From positions 13,055,175 to 13,119,174 of the forward strand of contig JBANSL010000018.1 of NCBI GenBank assembly GCA_037127255.1: a stretch of DNA of 64,000 bases, written 5' to 3'. Both the position numbers and the translations under genes were made by a program. This DNA is from Persicaria tinctoria. Its lineage: Eukaryota > Streptophyta > Magnoliopsida > Caryophyllales > Polygonaceae. This document shows, in pieces, positions 22,706-34,728 of the stretch (positions are counted from its first letter, which is position 1; each line of letters begins with the position of its first letter). The notes beneath the pieces were generated by a model. That model was given only the letters and a program-made list of their open reading frames with translations, ran no database searches and had not been told where the DNA came from.

Positions 22706-23044
22706 GGTTTGCTAATATTGTATCCTCCATTCACACCATTGTTCTCCTACTCCCGTAAACATGATAGTTGTTACATATAAGTCTATTTGTCAATAATTTA
22801 TTTTTAACAAGATCTATTGTGTGAATAACTTCTAAGCTCTAATAATGAAATAAACTCCAACTCTGAGTAGAAAATGGTGTTGGACTGTCAGAGTAAGTTG
22901 AGTCTGAAATCTGGTTCATCTTCAGGAATTAGTTAGTCTGAAAAAATTAAGTGAAAAGAAAACTTGCACCATTCGCATGTGATAAAGAACTTGCACCATT
23001 TGAGGTTTAAGTGAAAAGAGAGAAATTGAAAAAAAGGATATGCC

Positions 23045-24810
23045 CACTGATTTAGCCATTGATTCCACTGATTTGTTTGTTAGCAGGTTCTCAACCATTG
23101 AGGATTTATGTGAGATTCCTTCTAGTTATGGGAACATGACCGAGTTATTGAAGCTGTAAGCACTCAACACTGATGTTTATCTAATTTGAAAAGATTTCAT
23201 GGTGACATTTTGTGCAGGATGCAAATTCATCTCTTTGTTTAGATTTGATGTATGGTGTTTAGATTTTGCTCTCTCAATGGGATTTTATTACATCGCTGAC
23301 CATCCTCTAAATTTGATGTATGGTGGTGTTAAGATTCCATATGGTAACATGAATTTGGCGCATAACATCATGAATATATTATCCTGTGATGTTTATCTAG
23401 GACATTTGCTTTTACTTTCCTTCTGTGACTGAAAAGCATGAAATTGTCAATATAGGATAATTTATCTACCTTGTTTATAAGCTTATCTCAGATCTTGCGC
23501 TATGTGCCAGTATTGAACATTCATTAATCTAGTGCTTTTGTAATTCCAAGTTGTGTGTTCTTATTGGCCTTGCCACTCATTTCTGGAATGTTTTTTCGGC
23601 CTTTTCTTCTGCTTCAATTAAACTTCGCGCTTCAATAGTAAAAAAATTCCTTACATCAAGAGCAAATGATAACACAAATGGCAGTTCATCACAGTATCAT
23701 TTCGGTATAGTGCTAAAAGAAACAATGCTGAATCTCGGTCCTACATTTATTAAAGGTTAGAAACTTGCTTGAATGCTTTGTGTTTTACGAACTGATTTAA
23801 GCTAATGGGTGAAGTTCTACTTCTAGATTGGCTTTCTGCTTTCAGTCCTTGATGTGATTAATCCATGTAAATGGATGTGAATTCTAATCATGGCACTTAA
23901 ATCTTTATATTATTTGCAGTGCCTTTATTATTTTCACTCTGCTGTTTAGTGGCATTCTTGTTGCTGGATGAAATTAGTTACGGTATATATGAAGAATTGA
24001 AGATAGTTGTCTTAACGACTTATATAACTATTCTTGCTGCTCACCTTACAGAGCTGACAAAGCCTTTCTGGCTTCTTTAGGATTCCGTGCTGATGTGAAA
24101 GATTTACAGAAGCTCCCATCAGCAAGGCATATGGTAAAATTTTAGACATTCTAGCTTTAATGCTTAGCTTGCAATTTTCCTTTCATGGTAGTAGGGCACT
24201 TTTTTTTTTCTTTCCCTCCACTAGGAAGATAAAAGCAGGTCTATTTAAGTTATAACAACATCCAGACATGTTATTCTGAGAAGAAATTAGGATTGTTTAT
24301 TTTTTATTGGATAATCACATTTGTCTTGTTTTAAAAGAAACTAATACTCTTCAGTTATCATGTTCTTTTCTCCCTTCCACGCCTATTTTTAGACTATTTT
24401 CAAAGGTGTTAGTTGTGTTGGCTCTGCTACTCAAGAAAATGGTTGTATTAACAAAGATAAGTTATTTATCCAATTTTAACACAACTAAATATGATTATAA
24501 GTGCGCGACGGCAATATAATTTTTTTGTCTTGCTGTGTGAAGGTGTACTATCTTTAGCAGTGGTAGACATTTGTGTTTAATCAGCGGGGATGATTTGATA
24601 ATGTTTGTGTACATCATGTTCTCTGCATGATAATCCTTATTTTTGTTGTCATTATCTAATTTGCATGAGATGTGACATGCTGGCGCTTGGACTCGTTTGC
24701 AGGTATTGCTCTTGTGTATTCCTTGGCAGAGATCGAGAGCTTGGAACCAAAAACAGAAGCACGAGAACCTCAGTGAAAAGATGGTTTCAACCTCTATTGA
24801 GGTACATTTC
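23045..24810 (+). pseudogene. Further exon-like blocks of unidentified origin within the CACTA element
   Basis: Three blocks look like exons but I do not recognise the family: about 23045-23156 (LAIDSTDLFVSRFSTIEDLCEI), 24052-24133 (acceptor TTACAG, ADKAFLASLGFRADVKDLQK, donor GTAAAA) and about 24703-24801 (acceptor TTTGCAG, ending at GTACAT). They may come from one or more other host genes. A related exon-like block at about 20494-20558 lies before the TIM44 part. The ABC1K fragment lies among these blocks. Order and splice signals fit capture from genomic DNA. Confidence 0.4.
23551..23755 (+). pseudogene. Captured exon of an ABC1/UbiB-type atypical kinase
   Basis: The frame contains YHFGIVLKETMLNLGPTFIK and then a GT donor. 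LGPTFIK is the conserved start of the ABC1K (UbiB/ADCK) domain, normally followed by a GQ-x-LSTRPD block, which is absent because the fragment ends at the donor. No further ABC1K exons were found nearby, so this is a partial copy, the second host gene represented in the CACTA element. The true exon probably starts near 23590. Confidence 0.7.
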
Positions 24811-25559
24811 GTCTATTAGAGACTAAGAGATGCTTATTATAAAGAATCTTTTTTAGTTTATCAGGGTGAGGAATTTCAGCTGTAGCAATTCGTCTCTGGG
24901 GCTTAATATATAGAAGGAATAAGCAATAACACTCGATTAGAATAGTAAGCTATTGAAGGATTGAAATATCAAAAAATTATGTTAGATTTCTCTTCTTTCA
25001 GTAAAATCTACTACTTGTTTAATCAGGACTTGTAAGTTGTGAGGTGAATGCAAGGTGCAGATCTGGTGAGAGTTTAGTTATCCCTTTCTTAAATTGAACT
25101 GATACGGGAATCGCCCCACAGCAGATCTTGTTCTTCTGAAGGGATTTTGCCTCCTAGCCTCCGATTAGAGTTTGAACAGTATGTACTGTGTGTGAAAGGT
25201 GGGGTGAAAATGTAAAAATTGTGCCAGAGTTTGATCATAGTTTGATCGGTATGTACTGTTATTGAAGGATTGAACTATCAAGTTGAAGGATTGAAATATC
25301 AAGTTGAAGGATTGAAATATCAAAAAAAATTGTTCTCATTATCTACTTCAAAACTTGTAATGTCTTGGAGTTAGCCGGAGACTAAAACTTGTAATTGACT
25401 CATGTAAGATCTTGTTTTGATTGATTCATTTGATTAATGCTTTATTGAATTTGTGTTGATGTGTTTTTTTTTGTTAATTAAAGGATTTGAATTAGTGTGT
25501 AAAGAAAGGGGATGAAAGAAGAAAAATAGGCTTTATTTTTTTTTGAAAAATAATATGCC

Positions 25560-25780
25560 AATTTCGACGCTTTATGACGTCGAAACTGGCATGCCATTTC
25601 CGACGCCCTAGGACGTCGAGATTTTTTGCGACGTTCAAAAGCGTCAAAATTTTCACTTGTCATTCGTGATGCTAAAATTACCGACGCTTTACAAAAGCGT
25701 CAAAAGTAAAATTTCCGACGCTTTAAAGCGTCGAGAATGGCATGTTTGAACGTCGCAAAGTATCCCTTTTTCCAGTAGTG
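25560..25780. repeat. Right subterminal repeats of the CACTA element
   Basis: About ten copies of CGACG(CTTT) or CGTCG in both orientations, often as small inverted pairs (for example CCGACGCTTTAAAGCGTCG near 25714). They match the left-end vocabulary. Confidence 0.7.
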
Positions 25781-25850
25781 GATGCATAGGTCCCCCCTCC
25801 CCCCCACACACACACACAGAGAGGATGAATCAAATGTAATATATCGATGG

Positions 25851-25977
25851 TGTAAGATCACAAGATTGATGTAAAGTCTTCCTTGAAGGTTTCATTTATT
25901 AGACAAAGATATATATAGGTTACAAGGTATTGGGCATTTGGGCCCACTATACAATATGAGACCTATGTAATCTATCA
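25851..25977 (-). repeat. 3' LTR of Copia 1
   Basis: Begins TGTAAGATCACAAG and ends TCTATCA on plus; on minus it reads TGATAGATT...CTTACA. Confidence 0.9.
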
Positions 25978-28900
25978 AACGCCCGCAGTCGAAAGTGGAG
26001 GGTCCCGTACTGTAAGACTGGACCGAAAATCGAGGAACAACTGACGAGGTAAACCCTTGGTGAAGATATCAGCGTACTGATAGGAGGATGGGACATGAAG
26101 AACACGAACATGTCCAAGAGAAATCTTGTCCCGAACGAAGTGGAGATCGAGCTCAATGTGCTTTGTTCGCTGATGTTGGACGGGGTTGCTGTCCAGATAG
26201 ACGGCGGAGACGTTGTCGGTGTAGACCATGGTGGCCTTCTGAAGATGGCAGCGGGGCTCAAAAAGAAGATTGCGCAGCCAAGAGCACTCGGAGACAACGT
26301 TGGCGACACCTATGTACTCTGCCTCAGCGCTAGAGCGGGACACCACAGACTGTCGCTTCACGGACCACGACATAAGGGTGTCGTTGAGGAAGACACAGTA
26401 GCCAGACGTGTGTCAGGACAACCACCCCAATCCGCATCAGTATAAGCGACAAGGTCAAGTCGAAAGGAAGGGGTGATTGTGGTGCCCAACTCGAGGGTAC
26501 CGCTGATGTACCGGATGATCCGCTTCAAGGCCTGAAACTGCGGTTCCCTGGGCGCATGCATGAACAGGCATATCTGCTGAACGGCGTAACGGATGTCTGG
26601 CCTAGTGAACGTAAGATACTACAATGCACCGGCGAGGCTCCGATACAACGTCGGATCATCAAACAGAGGACCAGAGTGAGCACTGAGCTTGTTGAAAATA
26701 TCCACAGGGGTGGCGACTGGCCTGCAGTTACTCATCTTGGCCCGAGCAACAATCTCGGCAACATACTTACTCTGATAGAGAAACAGTCCAGACGCATGAC
26801 GCTGCATGGCGACTCCCAAGAAGTAAAACAACGGACCCAGATCTAACATGACGAATTCGACACTCAATTGTGAAATGATAGATGTCCGAAGAGCATCAGA
26901 AGAGGCGGTGAGGATGATGTCGTCGACATATAGTAACAGAAAGGCCATGTATGTGCCTCTGCGATAGATAAACAGAGACGTATCTGAGCGGCTGCCAACA
27001 AAGCCCAAGCGTAGCAAATGAGAAGCAAAGCGCTGGAACCACGCCCGCGGAGCCTATTTCAGACCATAAAGAGAGCGCTTCAGGAGACACACGTGCTTGG
27101 GGCGATCAGTATCAGACTATCAGCGAACCCCGGTGGCTGAAACATGTAAATTGTCTCATTCAGATGGCCATGCAGAAAGGCGTTCTTGACATCCAACTGA
27201 TGAATGGCCCAATGTCGCGACAACGCTAAGCTCAACACCACTCGGATAGTGGCAGGCTTGACCACGGGGCTGAATGTCTCATCACAATCAATACCTTCCT
27301 ACCGAGATCGACCGTTGACCACAAGATGAGCTTTGTAGCGCTCTAATGTCCCGTCGGAGCGGAACTTGTGGCGGAAGAGCCACAAGCAACGAATGACGTT
27401 CGCCTCATAAGGGCGAGGAACCAGAACCCAAGTATCATTCCTTATAAGGGCCCTGTATTTGTCGAGCATAGCCGCCTGCCAATTCGGGTCGAGGAGGGCT
27501 GTTTTGTGGGAGGTGGGGATGGGGGAAAGGGAGGTCGGGGGGAGGCAGGAGGTGGGTGGGATTCGGTGGGGACGACATGAGAGGGTGCGGCGAGCACAAC
27601 AAAGAGCTGCGGCCGCGGCATAGCACCCGCGGCAGATTGATGTGTTGCGGTCGCGACATCAGGTGTGACGGGGGGCAGTTTGGAGGACGCAGGGAATTGG
27701 TTGGCGGGGTTATGTGTGGCGTTCATGGAGACGATCTGACGAGGTCTGAAAACACCGGAGATGCTGCGGGTGTGTGGTCTAGTAGTAGTAGGAGGGGGTG
27801 GCGGTGGGGGTGGGGTAGGGGGAAGGGCAGGAGCACCGGGAGAGTTCTGGGGAAGGAGAAAGTGAGGGAAAGAAGACTCTGACTCAGACTGAGACACATG
27901 AGGTGTGGAAAAGGGGAGAGGAGGAGAATAAAATGGAAAGCGAAACTCATCAAAAGTGACATGACGGGACAGAATGAGCTTAGGGGTCTTTACATCGAGG
28001 CAAAGGTAACCGCGATGATCAGACGGATAGCCAAGGAAGACACAAGGAGTGGAGCGTGGGTGAAGCTTGTGAGGTGCGGTGGAGGACTGGTTTGGGAAGC
28101 ACAAGCACCCAAAAGTACGAAAGTGATCATACCTAGGCAAGGTGCAATAAAGTGCCTGAGTGGGCGAGCAATGGTGTAGGGTAGTAGATGGTAGAATGTT
28201 TAGGAGATAGCATGCGGTTGATAAGGCGTGAGGCCAATAGGAAAGGGGAATGAATGTGTGGGAGAGGAGAGAGCGCATCATGTTGGTAATGGTTCTGATG
28301 ATTCGTTCAGCCTTGCCATTCTGTTGGGAAGTATAGGGGCAAGACAAGCGATATGAGATCCCATTTGTGGCGAAGAAAGAGTGAAAGTCTTGGTTGTCAA
28401 ATTCACAACCATTGTCACATTGGAAACATTTGATGGATGTGTGAAACTGTGTTTTGATGTAGGCATGGAATTTGGCAAAGACAGAAAACACTTGGGACTT
28501 GAAGTGCAACGGGAAGACCCATGAGAAATGAGTGTAATCATCAAGAAATAAGAGGTAGTACTTGTGACCCTCCTTGCTAGGCACAGGAGAGGTCCAAATG
28601 TCAATATGAATAATATCAAAAGGAGCAATGGTGGAGTTCAAAGACCGTTGGAACGACAGTCTTGCATATTTGCCTAGCTGGCAGGAAGAGCATAAACGAG
28701 AGCGTCGGTCTTTAGTACAGGTGACAAGACTCTGAGAACGGCGGACATTTAGAACGGCAGCATTGGAATGGCCCAGGCGTGCATGCCACAGGCTGGACGA
28801 CGATGCCGAGAGGGTGACCGGGCACGACTGACGGGACGCAGGAGGTGGTGTGACAGGGTAGAGCTCCCCGGTGCTGTTACATCACATGCGAGTAACCCCC

Positions 28901-29480
28901 GTAGTAAGATCGTTAACAGAGAAACCAAATGGATCAAACGCAAGAGATACGTTATTGTCATTAGTGAACCGACGGATAGATCTAAGGTTTTTGACAATCT
29001 TTAAGGCAATGGGGACATTGTTAAGGTGTAATGGGTGGGTTGGGGTCTGTAATTTGGCATGGCCAATCCCCGAGGTAGCAAGACGACCACCATTGCTGAC
29101 GATAATAGAGTGTGCAGGGCCTTTAAAGGAAATAGATGAGAGGTTACCTGGGGAGTTCGTCATGTGGGAGGTGACACCAGTGTCCATGTACCAAGAAGAG
29201 TCGGGAGATGTCGGCTGCATAGAGGAGAAGGTGTGATGCCCATCAGGCGGAACATAGCCTTGATCAGACGATGTCAAATAGGCCTGAGAGACGGCGTGTC
29301 GAGGGGTAGGAGAGCCGAATTGCATCCAATGAGGGTTGAAGCCAGGCATCGGGGAGACGGGGACCATCGAGGGGCGGCGTTCCAAGGACGAGGGCCACCA
29401 GTCCACGTATGCCGTGGCCGCTGCATAGAGCGGCGACCGCTGGTGCTGGCAAAGTTGCTGCCTCTGCTGCGGCCGCAGCT
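25975..29480 (-). pseudogene. Copia 1 pol remnants (protease, integrase, RT, RNase H)
   Basis: Protease: WYMDTGVTSHMT within 29406-28882. Integrase core: 28641-27442, with FDIIHIDIW, CDNGCEFDN and SQQNGKAERI, followed by a Pro-rich tail. Reverse transcriptase: 27265-27080 ([10 protein letters not shown]) and 27017-26619 (LLLYVDDIIL, the YVDD catalytic block, then DLGPLFYFLG). RNase H: 26561-25975 (SSAEAEYIGVANVVSE, KHIELDLHFVRDK). At least four frame changes or stops separate these pieces. No intact polyprotein can be made. Remnant identity is clear from domain order and motifs. Confidence 0.9.
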
Positions 29481-29848
29481 AATGTCGAAGGAGAACTTTT
29501 TTTTTTTTTTTGAGAAACAAGTTGGGGTTTTGGCGGCGGCGGGGCTTGGATCTACGAGCGAGAGAGGAGAGGCGGAGGAGCTCGGATCTGGGGAGGGGGA
29601 TAGCGAGCAGGGAGAAGAGAGGCCGGGAGGGATCGGATCGGCGTCGGGGGGGCTCGGATCTGCGAGCGAGGGAGGAGAGGCGGAGGGCTCGGATCTGCGA
29701 GGAGGAGACCGGCGAGGCCAGTGAGGCAAGGGGGGAGAGAGAGATCGACAGCGAGGGGACGACGCCGGCGGCGGAAGAGGAGGGGTAGGGACCTTGGGGT
29801 GGGAGGATAAAATTATGGTTCCGTGAGGAAGAAAAGGTTGTGATATCA

Positions 29849-29975
29849 TGTAAGATCACAAGATTGATGTAAAGTCCTCCTTGAGGGTTTCATTCATAAG
29901 ACAAAGATATATATAGGTTACAAGGTATTGGGCATTTGGGCCCACTATACAATATGAGACATATGTAATCTATCG
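29849..29975 (-). repeat. 5' LTR of Copia 1
   Basis: Same as the 3' LTR apart from about six substitutions, including the terminal base (CTATCG rather than CTATCA on plus). Confidence 0.9.
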
Positions 29976-29980
29976 GATGG

Positions 29981-30138
29981 AAATTAAGACCATCCACATC
30001 AATGCGGGTTTATCCTCTTACATGCTTCAGTTCCTACAATGTTTTATGCTTTAGTTGAAGATAGGTCTAGAATTGATTGTAATTGTGCTTTTCAAGTGAT
30101 ACAATTTCATGCTCATGTAAATAGATAGGAAGCAATGG
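29981..30138. other. Host DNA between the two Copia elements
   Basis: About 160 bp without features except a 25-base word (AAGTGATACAATTTCATGCT...) near 30095 that recurs just past the right LTR of Copia 2 (about 34908). Confidence 0.5.
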
Positions 30139-30143
30139 AAAGT

Positions 30144-30320
30144 TGTAAGAGAGGTAAGATAGAGAATTGAAGGTGATACTTTCATTCATTAGGCTCAACG
30201 TATAAATATACAAGATGAGGAGATTTGGGTTTATCTTTACACACCAAATCAAATCAGAATTGTAAACAAAAAGATATACAAAGATATGCAGAATATACAT
30301 AAATGATATTTACGCTAACA
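30144..30320 (-). repeat. 3' LTR of Copia 2
   Basis: Plus strand TGTAAGAGAGGTAAG...TTTACGCTAACA. The polypurine tract lies at 30321-30331. Confidence 0.92.
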
Positions 30321-30333
30321 GGCCCCCGCAAGC

Positions 30334-33300
30334 TCATGGGCGAGGGAGCACATGAAGCTTGGCTGTCAAAGAGCAGAAGTGATGATTACCCACAGCTTTG
30401 GTAAATATGTTTGCGATCTGATCAAGAGAACGAACATGACGGACAACAAGATCACCGGAGGCAACCTGTTCACGAACGAAGTGATAATCGATCTTGATAT
30501 GCTTGGACCGCTGATGAAACACCGGGTTTGCTGTTAGGAATGTCGCACTGAGGTTATCACATAACAAAATAGGAGGTCTGGCAGCTGGAATGGCCATTTC
30601 TCGGAGGAGTTGCTGCAACCATAAGAGTTCAGCGAAGGCAAAGGCAATCGCTCTGTACTCAGCCTCAGTGCTCGAGCGGGCAAGAACATTCTGCTTCCTG
30701 GAAGACCAACTGATGAGGTTACCACCGAAATAAACAGCAAAGTCATGCTGAGAACGACAGTCATCCGGATCGGAGGCCCATCCGGCATCGGAAAAAGCAA
30801 CCAAGTGATCATCAGACGCCATGTGGAGGGTCAGGCCGGCGGTGATAGAGCCTTTGAGGTACCGAAAGATGCGTTTTACTGCAGTTCAGTGAAGCTCTAT
30901 AGGATCGTGCATAAATTGGCAGACACGATTGACAGCATAGGAGATCTCATGTCTGGTGATTGTGACATACTGTAGGGCACCCACAATGCTCCGATAAAGA
31001 TGAGGATCCGCACACGGATCACCAGACCGAATCAGGCAAGACCCAGGCTCGGCCGAAGTGGAAATGGGCTTCGCCCCAGTCATACCACAACGTTCTAGGA
31101 TGTCGACGATGTACTTGGGTTGACTGAGATGCAGCAGAGAAGGGGTGCGGTTCACTTCGATGCCCAGAAAATAGCTTAGGGTACCAAGGTCTTTCAATGA
31201 GAAAGCTCGACTCAAGCGAATAACAAAATCATCAATGAAGGCAGCATGGGAACCCGTAATGATGATGTCATCGACATAGATAAGAACATAAACAACATCA
31301 CGACCGTGAGCTTTGATGAAAAGAGAAGAGTCAGAAACACAACCTCTGAATCCTTGATGAACAAGAGCATCCTTAAGCTTCTGAAACCAAGCCCGATGAG
31401 CCTGTTTAAGGCCATATAAAGCTTTGCGGAAGTGACAGACATGAGTCGGTTGATCCGATGCTACAAAACCTTGCGGTTGCGTCATGTAGACCGTCTCATT
31501 AAGGTCACCGTGAAGGAAGGCGTTGTTGACATCAATTTGGCGAAGTGGCCATGAGCGAGTAAGAGCTAGGCTAAGAACGAGCCGAATACTCGTGGGCTTG
31601 ACGACCGGATTGAACGTGTCGAAGAAGTCAACTCTCGCTTCCTGCTTAAATCCCTTCGCAATGAGGCGAGCCTTGTAGCGATCAATGGATCCATCTGACT
31701 TCTGTTTGATCCCGTAAACCCACTTACATCCAACAATGTTAGCACCAGGAGGTAGAGGAACTAAGTCCCATGTCCTATTCCTCAAGAGGGCGTCATATTC
31801 CAACTGCATTGCATGCTACCAAGGAGGCCTTTTGGATGCTTGGTGGAAGAATTTTGGTTCGGTAGTGGTGGTGAGGGCAGTCGGAAGAGGGTATTTAGTG
31901 GTATAGAAGGTTTTTGGCTTGAGGGTGTTAGTGGAGGCTCGAGTGGCCATGGGGTGAACAGAGACGTCAGATTGACGAAACCATGAGGGTGCAATCAGTG
32001 GAGGAGGGGTGGGGGAGGCGTCGGATGGGGATGGCGACACATCAGGGGTAGAGGAGGCCGAGCTCGCAGCGTCGGAGGGGTTGTCATTGTCGAGTGAAGA
32101 ACCTGCAGAGCCAATATCTTCGGAGGATGTTGAAGGGGCTGGAGAGGCCATGATAGGCGACGCAGGAGGGGATATCTCAGGGGACAGCACGGGTGACAGA
32201 CTCAGAGAAGAGGGAGATGAGACCGTGGACGACGCTGAAGACGCAGGGAGTGTAGGTAGCGACGCCGAGGGCGACAAGGAAGAGGCTTGGTGGAGGAGGT
32301 TCAGGGGGAGTACCGGTAGCGGAGAGGGTGACTCAGAAGGTGTAGAGTCGGTAGGAAATGGAAATAGGGTCTCGTCGAAGACGACAAACCGAGATATGTA
32401 GCAGCGTTGGGTGGCAACATGATAGCATAGGTAGCCCTTGTGTTTAGAACTGTAGCCCAGAAATATACAAGGTAGGGATGGGAACTCAAGCTTTGAGCGA
32501 TTGTAAGGGCGTAAGAAGGGATAACAGCGACAACCGAATGACTTGAGAAGTGTGTAGTCGGGAGACTTGCCATAGAGCATTTCGAAAGGGGATTTATAGT
32601 TCAGGTTTGGCGTGATAGTACGGTTGGATAGATAGACAGATGTGTGAAAGGCTTGTTCCCAAAATTGTTGAGGCAATTGAGCATGAGCTAATAGCGCAAG
32701 ACCTTTCTCAACCACGGCACGATTTAATCTCTCGGAAGACCCATTCTGTTGGGGGGTGTAAGGATAGGAAACATGGTGAATGATTCCAAGGTTGCGAAGC
32801 ATGGTGGAAACGTTGCGATACTCACCTCCTCCATCAGTTTGAAAGGTTTTTACAGTGGTGGAAAATTGTGTTTGGATGAGTTTGAGAAACAATTCAAAAA
32901 CAGAATAAACCTGAGACTTGGCAGAGATAAAATATATCCAAACGAACTTGGAATAATCATCAATAAAACTTATGTAATAGGTGTTTGAATTTGTAGACAG
33001 CGTTGGGGAAGGACCCCATACATCAGAATGGACAAGTTCAAAGGGCTTCGTCGCAGTAGTCGAACGGGTAGGGAGATAAAGACGATGACTTTTTCCAAGC
33101 TGACAGGAACCACATACGGTTGCTAATTTATTTGAAGACACGGGAAGCTGCTGACTGGAAAGAAGACGACGTAGGACATACTCATTTGGGTGAGCAAGAC
33201 GATGGTGCCAACAATCAAGAGAGGCACGCTCACCGACAAAAGAAACGGACGGACCAGGACGCGACGGACATAGTTTGGATAGATGGGGGAGACGGTAGAG

Positions 33301-34690
33301 ACCTCCTTCAACGAGTCCTCTTAGAAGTACTTGGCCCTGCAGAGTCTTAACAAAACAACAATCTTTATGAAATTCAAGGTAAACAGGATTGTCTTTGGTT
33401 AATTGAGCCACGCTTAATAGGTTCTTAGAGATATGTGGAACACAGAGAACATTTGATAGGGCTAAAGGGGCTGCAGAATCATGCTTTGTAGATAGAACAG
33501 AGCGACCCAAATGAGAGATAGGGAGAGACATACCGTTCCCGAAAACTAGATTGTCGGTACCAACATAGGGAGATGAGGACTGAAAACCATTCAAGTCACT
33601 GGTCACGTGAGCATTCGCACCAGTGTCAACGACCCAAGGGTCCGAAATCTCCGACTGACAACTGACCGAGTAGGCAGATCGAGTTAAGGACGGTGGCGCA
33701 TCGTCGGTTCGGCCAAGAGCAGCAGCAACACGACGGTTTGTGACGGGAAACTCGTTGAGGTTGAGGCGGCCGAAGCAATTGAAGGCCTCATGGCCTGTTT
33801 TGCCACAAATTTGACAGGTAGGGCGTGAAGACCTGTCACCTGCCGACGATAAGCCAGAGTCCGGATTGGGAGGGCGATCAGCAGAGGACCGGCCACGGCC
33901 ACGGCCCCGACCTCGACCTCGAGTAGAGGCGACATTGGCGGAAAATTGGTTGGTATCGACGAGGGATTTGTTGTCCTCGACAAGCGACTGTTCCTCCTGG
34001 AGAAGAAACCCAAGCAACTGATCTGAAGACACAGACTCGGATTTGAGAGCAATCGCCGATCGAAAGGAAGCGAATTAAGATCCCAATCCGAAGAGGATGT
34101 AGGAGACCAGTTCGGCATCAGTGACAAGGACCAGACATTCAGCAAGCTCATCGGCAATGGCTCCTTTCTTCTCGACATATTCGAGAACGGAGAGAGAGCC
34201 CTTAGAGAGAGTCTGAAGTTGACGACGAAGATGCATCTGGCGAGCGCTGGACTGGGTGTGAAACATGATGGCGAGAATTTGCAAAGCTTCAGCCGCGGTG
34301 GTTGCCTTAGCGACATGGCCAAGAAGCGGAGTGGTGAGCGTCGAACGGATCCACAGTAGCACGAGGCGATCCTTGCGAACCCAAGCAAGGTACGCATGAT
34401 TGGGAGCCGACGATGAGGCCGTAAACGCAGCTAGGGCGGCCTCTGGTGTGAGGAGCGAGGACTTAGTGGGAGCAGGCGCGGTGATGGTGGATGGAGGGGG
34501 CTCGGTAGGGGTGAGGAAGGAGTCCAGATATAAAGCTTCGAGAGCAGATCGGACGATATTGCGCCAAAGTGAGTACGTAGTTGCTCCGATCTAACCGAAT
34601 AGCAAAGTTCGGGAGATGAAAATTCTGATGTGAGCCATCAAAGGCGGCGGAAAAGAGGAGTTGGGTGGGAGAGGTTGGGTTGTTGGCCAT
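30334..34690 (-). pseudogene. Copia 2 gag-pol polyprotein, interrupted by three stops and one frameshift
   Basis: Gag starts at 34690 and includes a zinc knuckle (CQICGKTGHEAFNC, about 33815). Protease has WVVDTGANAHVT. Integrase has the HHCC zinc site (HHRLAH ... CGSCQLGKSH) and the core with TDGGGEYRN and PQQNGSSERLNR, all in the long frame 34032-31816. Reverse transcriptase (31809-30886) has VDVNNAFLHGDL-like and LIYVDDIIITG blocks. RNase H (30822-30334) has SSTEAEYRAIA and KHIKIDYHFVREQ. Lesions seen: a frameshift in gag near 34600, a stop at about 34074, a stop near 31814 before RT and a stop near 30887 before RNase H. Identity is certain; the element could not make its polyprotein as it stands. 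Confidence 0.93.
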
Positions 34691-34719
34691 TGTTGATCGA
34701 GAGGATCAATGGAATTAGC

Positions 34720-34728
34720 CTGATACCA
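34720..34728 (-). promoter_or_regulatory. Primer binding site of Copia 2
   Basis: Minus strand TGGTATCAG directly after the 5' LTR end, complementary to the 3' end of plant initiator tRNA-Met, the usual Copia primer. Confidence 0.8.

Larger units (their letters stand above)
19732..25780 (+). mobile_element. CACTA element, 6049 bp, carrying captured host gene fragments
   Basis: The left end is CACTACAAGAAATTATGCT and the right end, on the minus strand, is CACTACTGGAAAAAGGGAT. A 3-bp duplication GAT flanks both sides (19729-19731 and 25781-25783), as expected for En/Spm-type CACTA transposons. Both subterminal regions hold many CGACGCTTT / AAAGCGTCG words. I see no TNP2- or TNPA-like transposase frame, so it is non-autonomous. 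The interior holds plus-strand exon-intron pieces of a TIM44 gene (21025-22705), an ABC1-type kinase (23551-23755) and other exon-like blocks, so this is a Pack-CACTA element. Strand is given for the captured genes. Confidence 0.88.
25851..29975 (-). mobile_element. Copia LTR retrotransposon 1, internally deleted
   Basis: It has LTRs of 127 bp at 25851-25977 and 29849-29975, differing at about six positions (roughly 95% identical), and 5-bp target duplications GATGG (25846-25850 and 29976-29980). Reading right to left on the minus strand: LTR, a degraded initiator-Met-like primer site (TGATATCAC), a short G/A-rich leader, then protease, integrase, reverse transcriptase and RNase H in Copia order. 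Most of gag is missing. Several frames are broken. Confidence 0.93.

Noticed and set aside
25800..25822. CACACACA microsatellite between the CACTA and Copia 1 elements
   Set aside because: Ordinary simple repeat with no linked function.
27368..29788. Several plus-strand frames of 60-186 codons across Copia 1
   Set aside because: They run opposite clear Copia pol domains and have no recognisable content.
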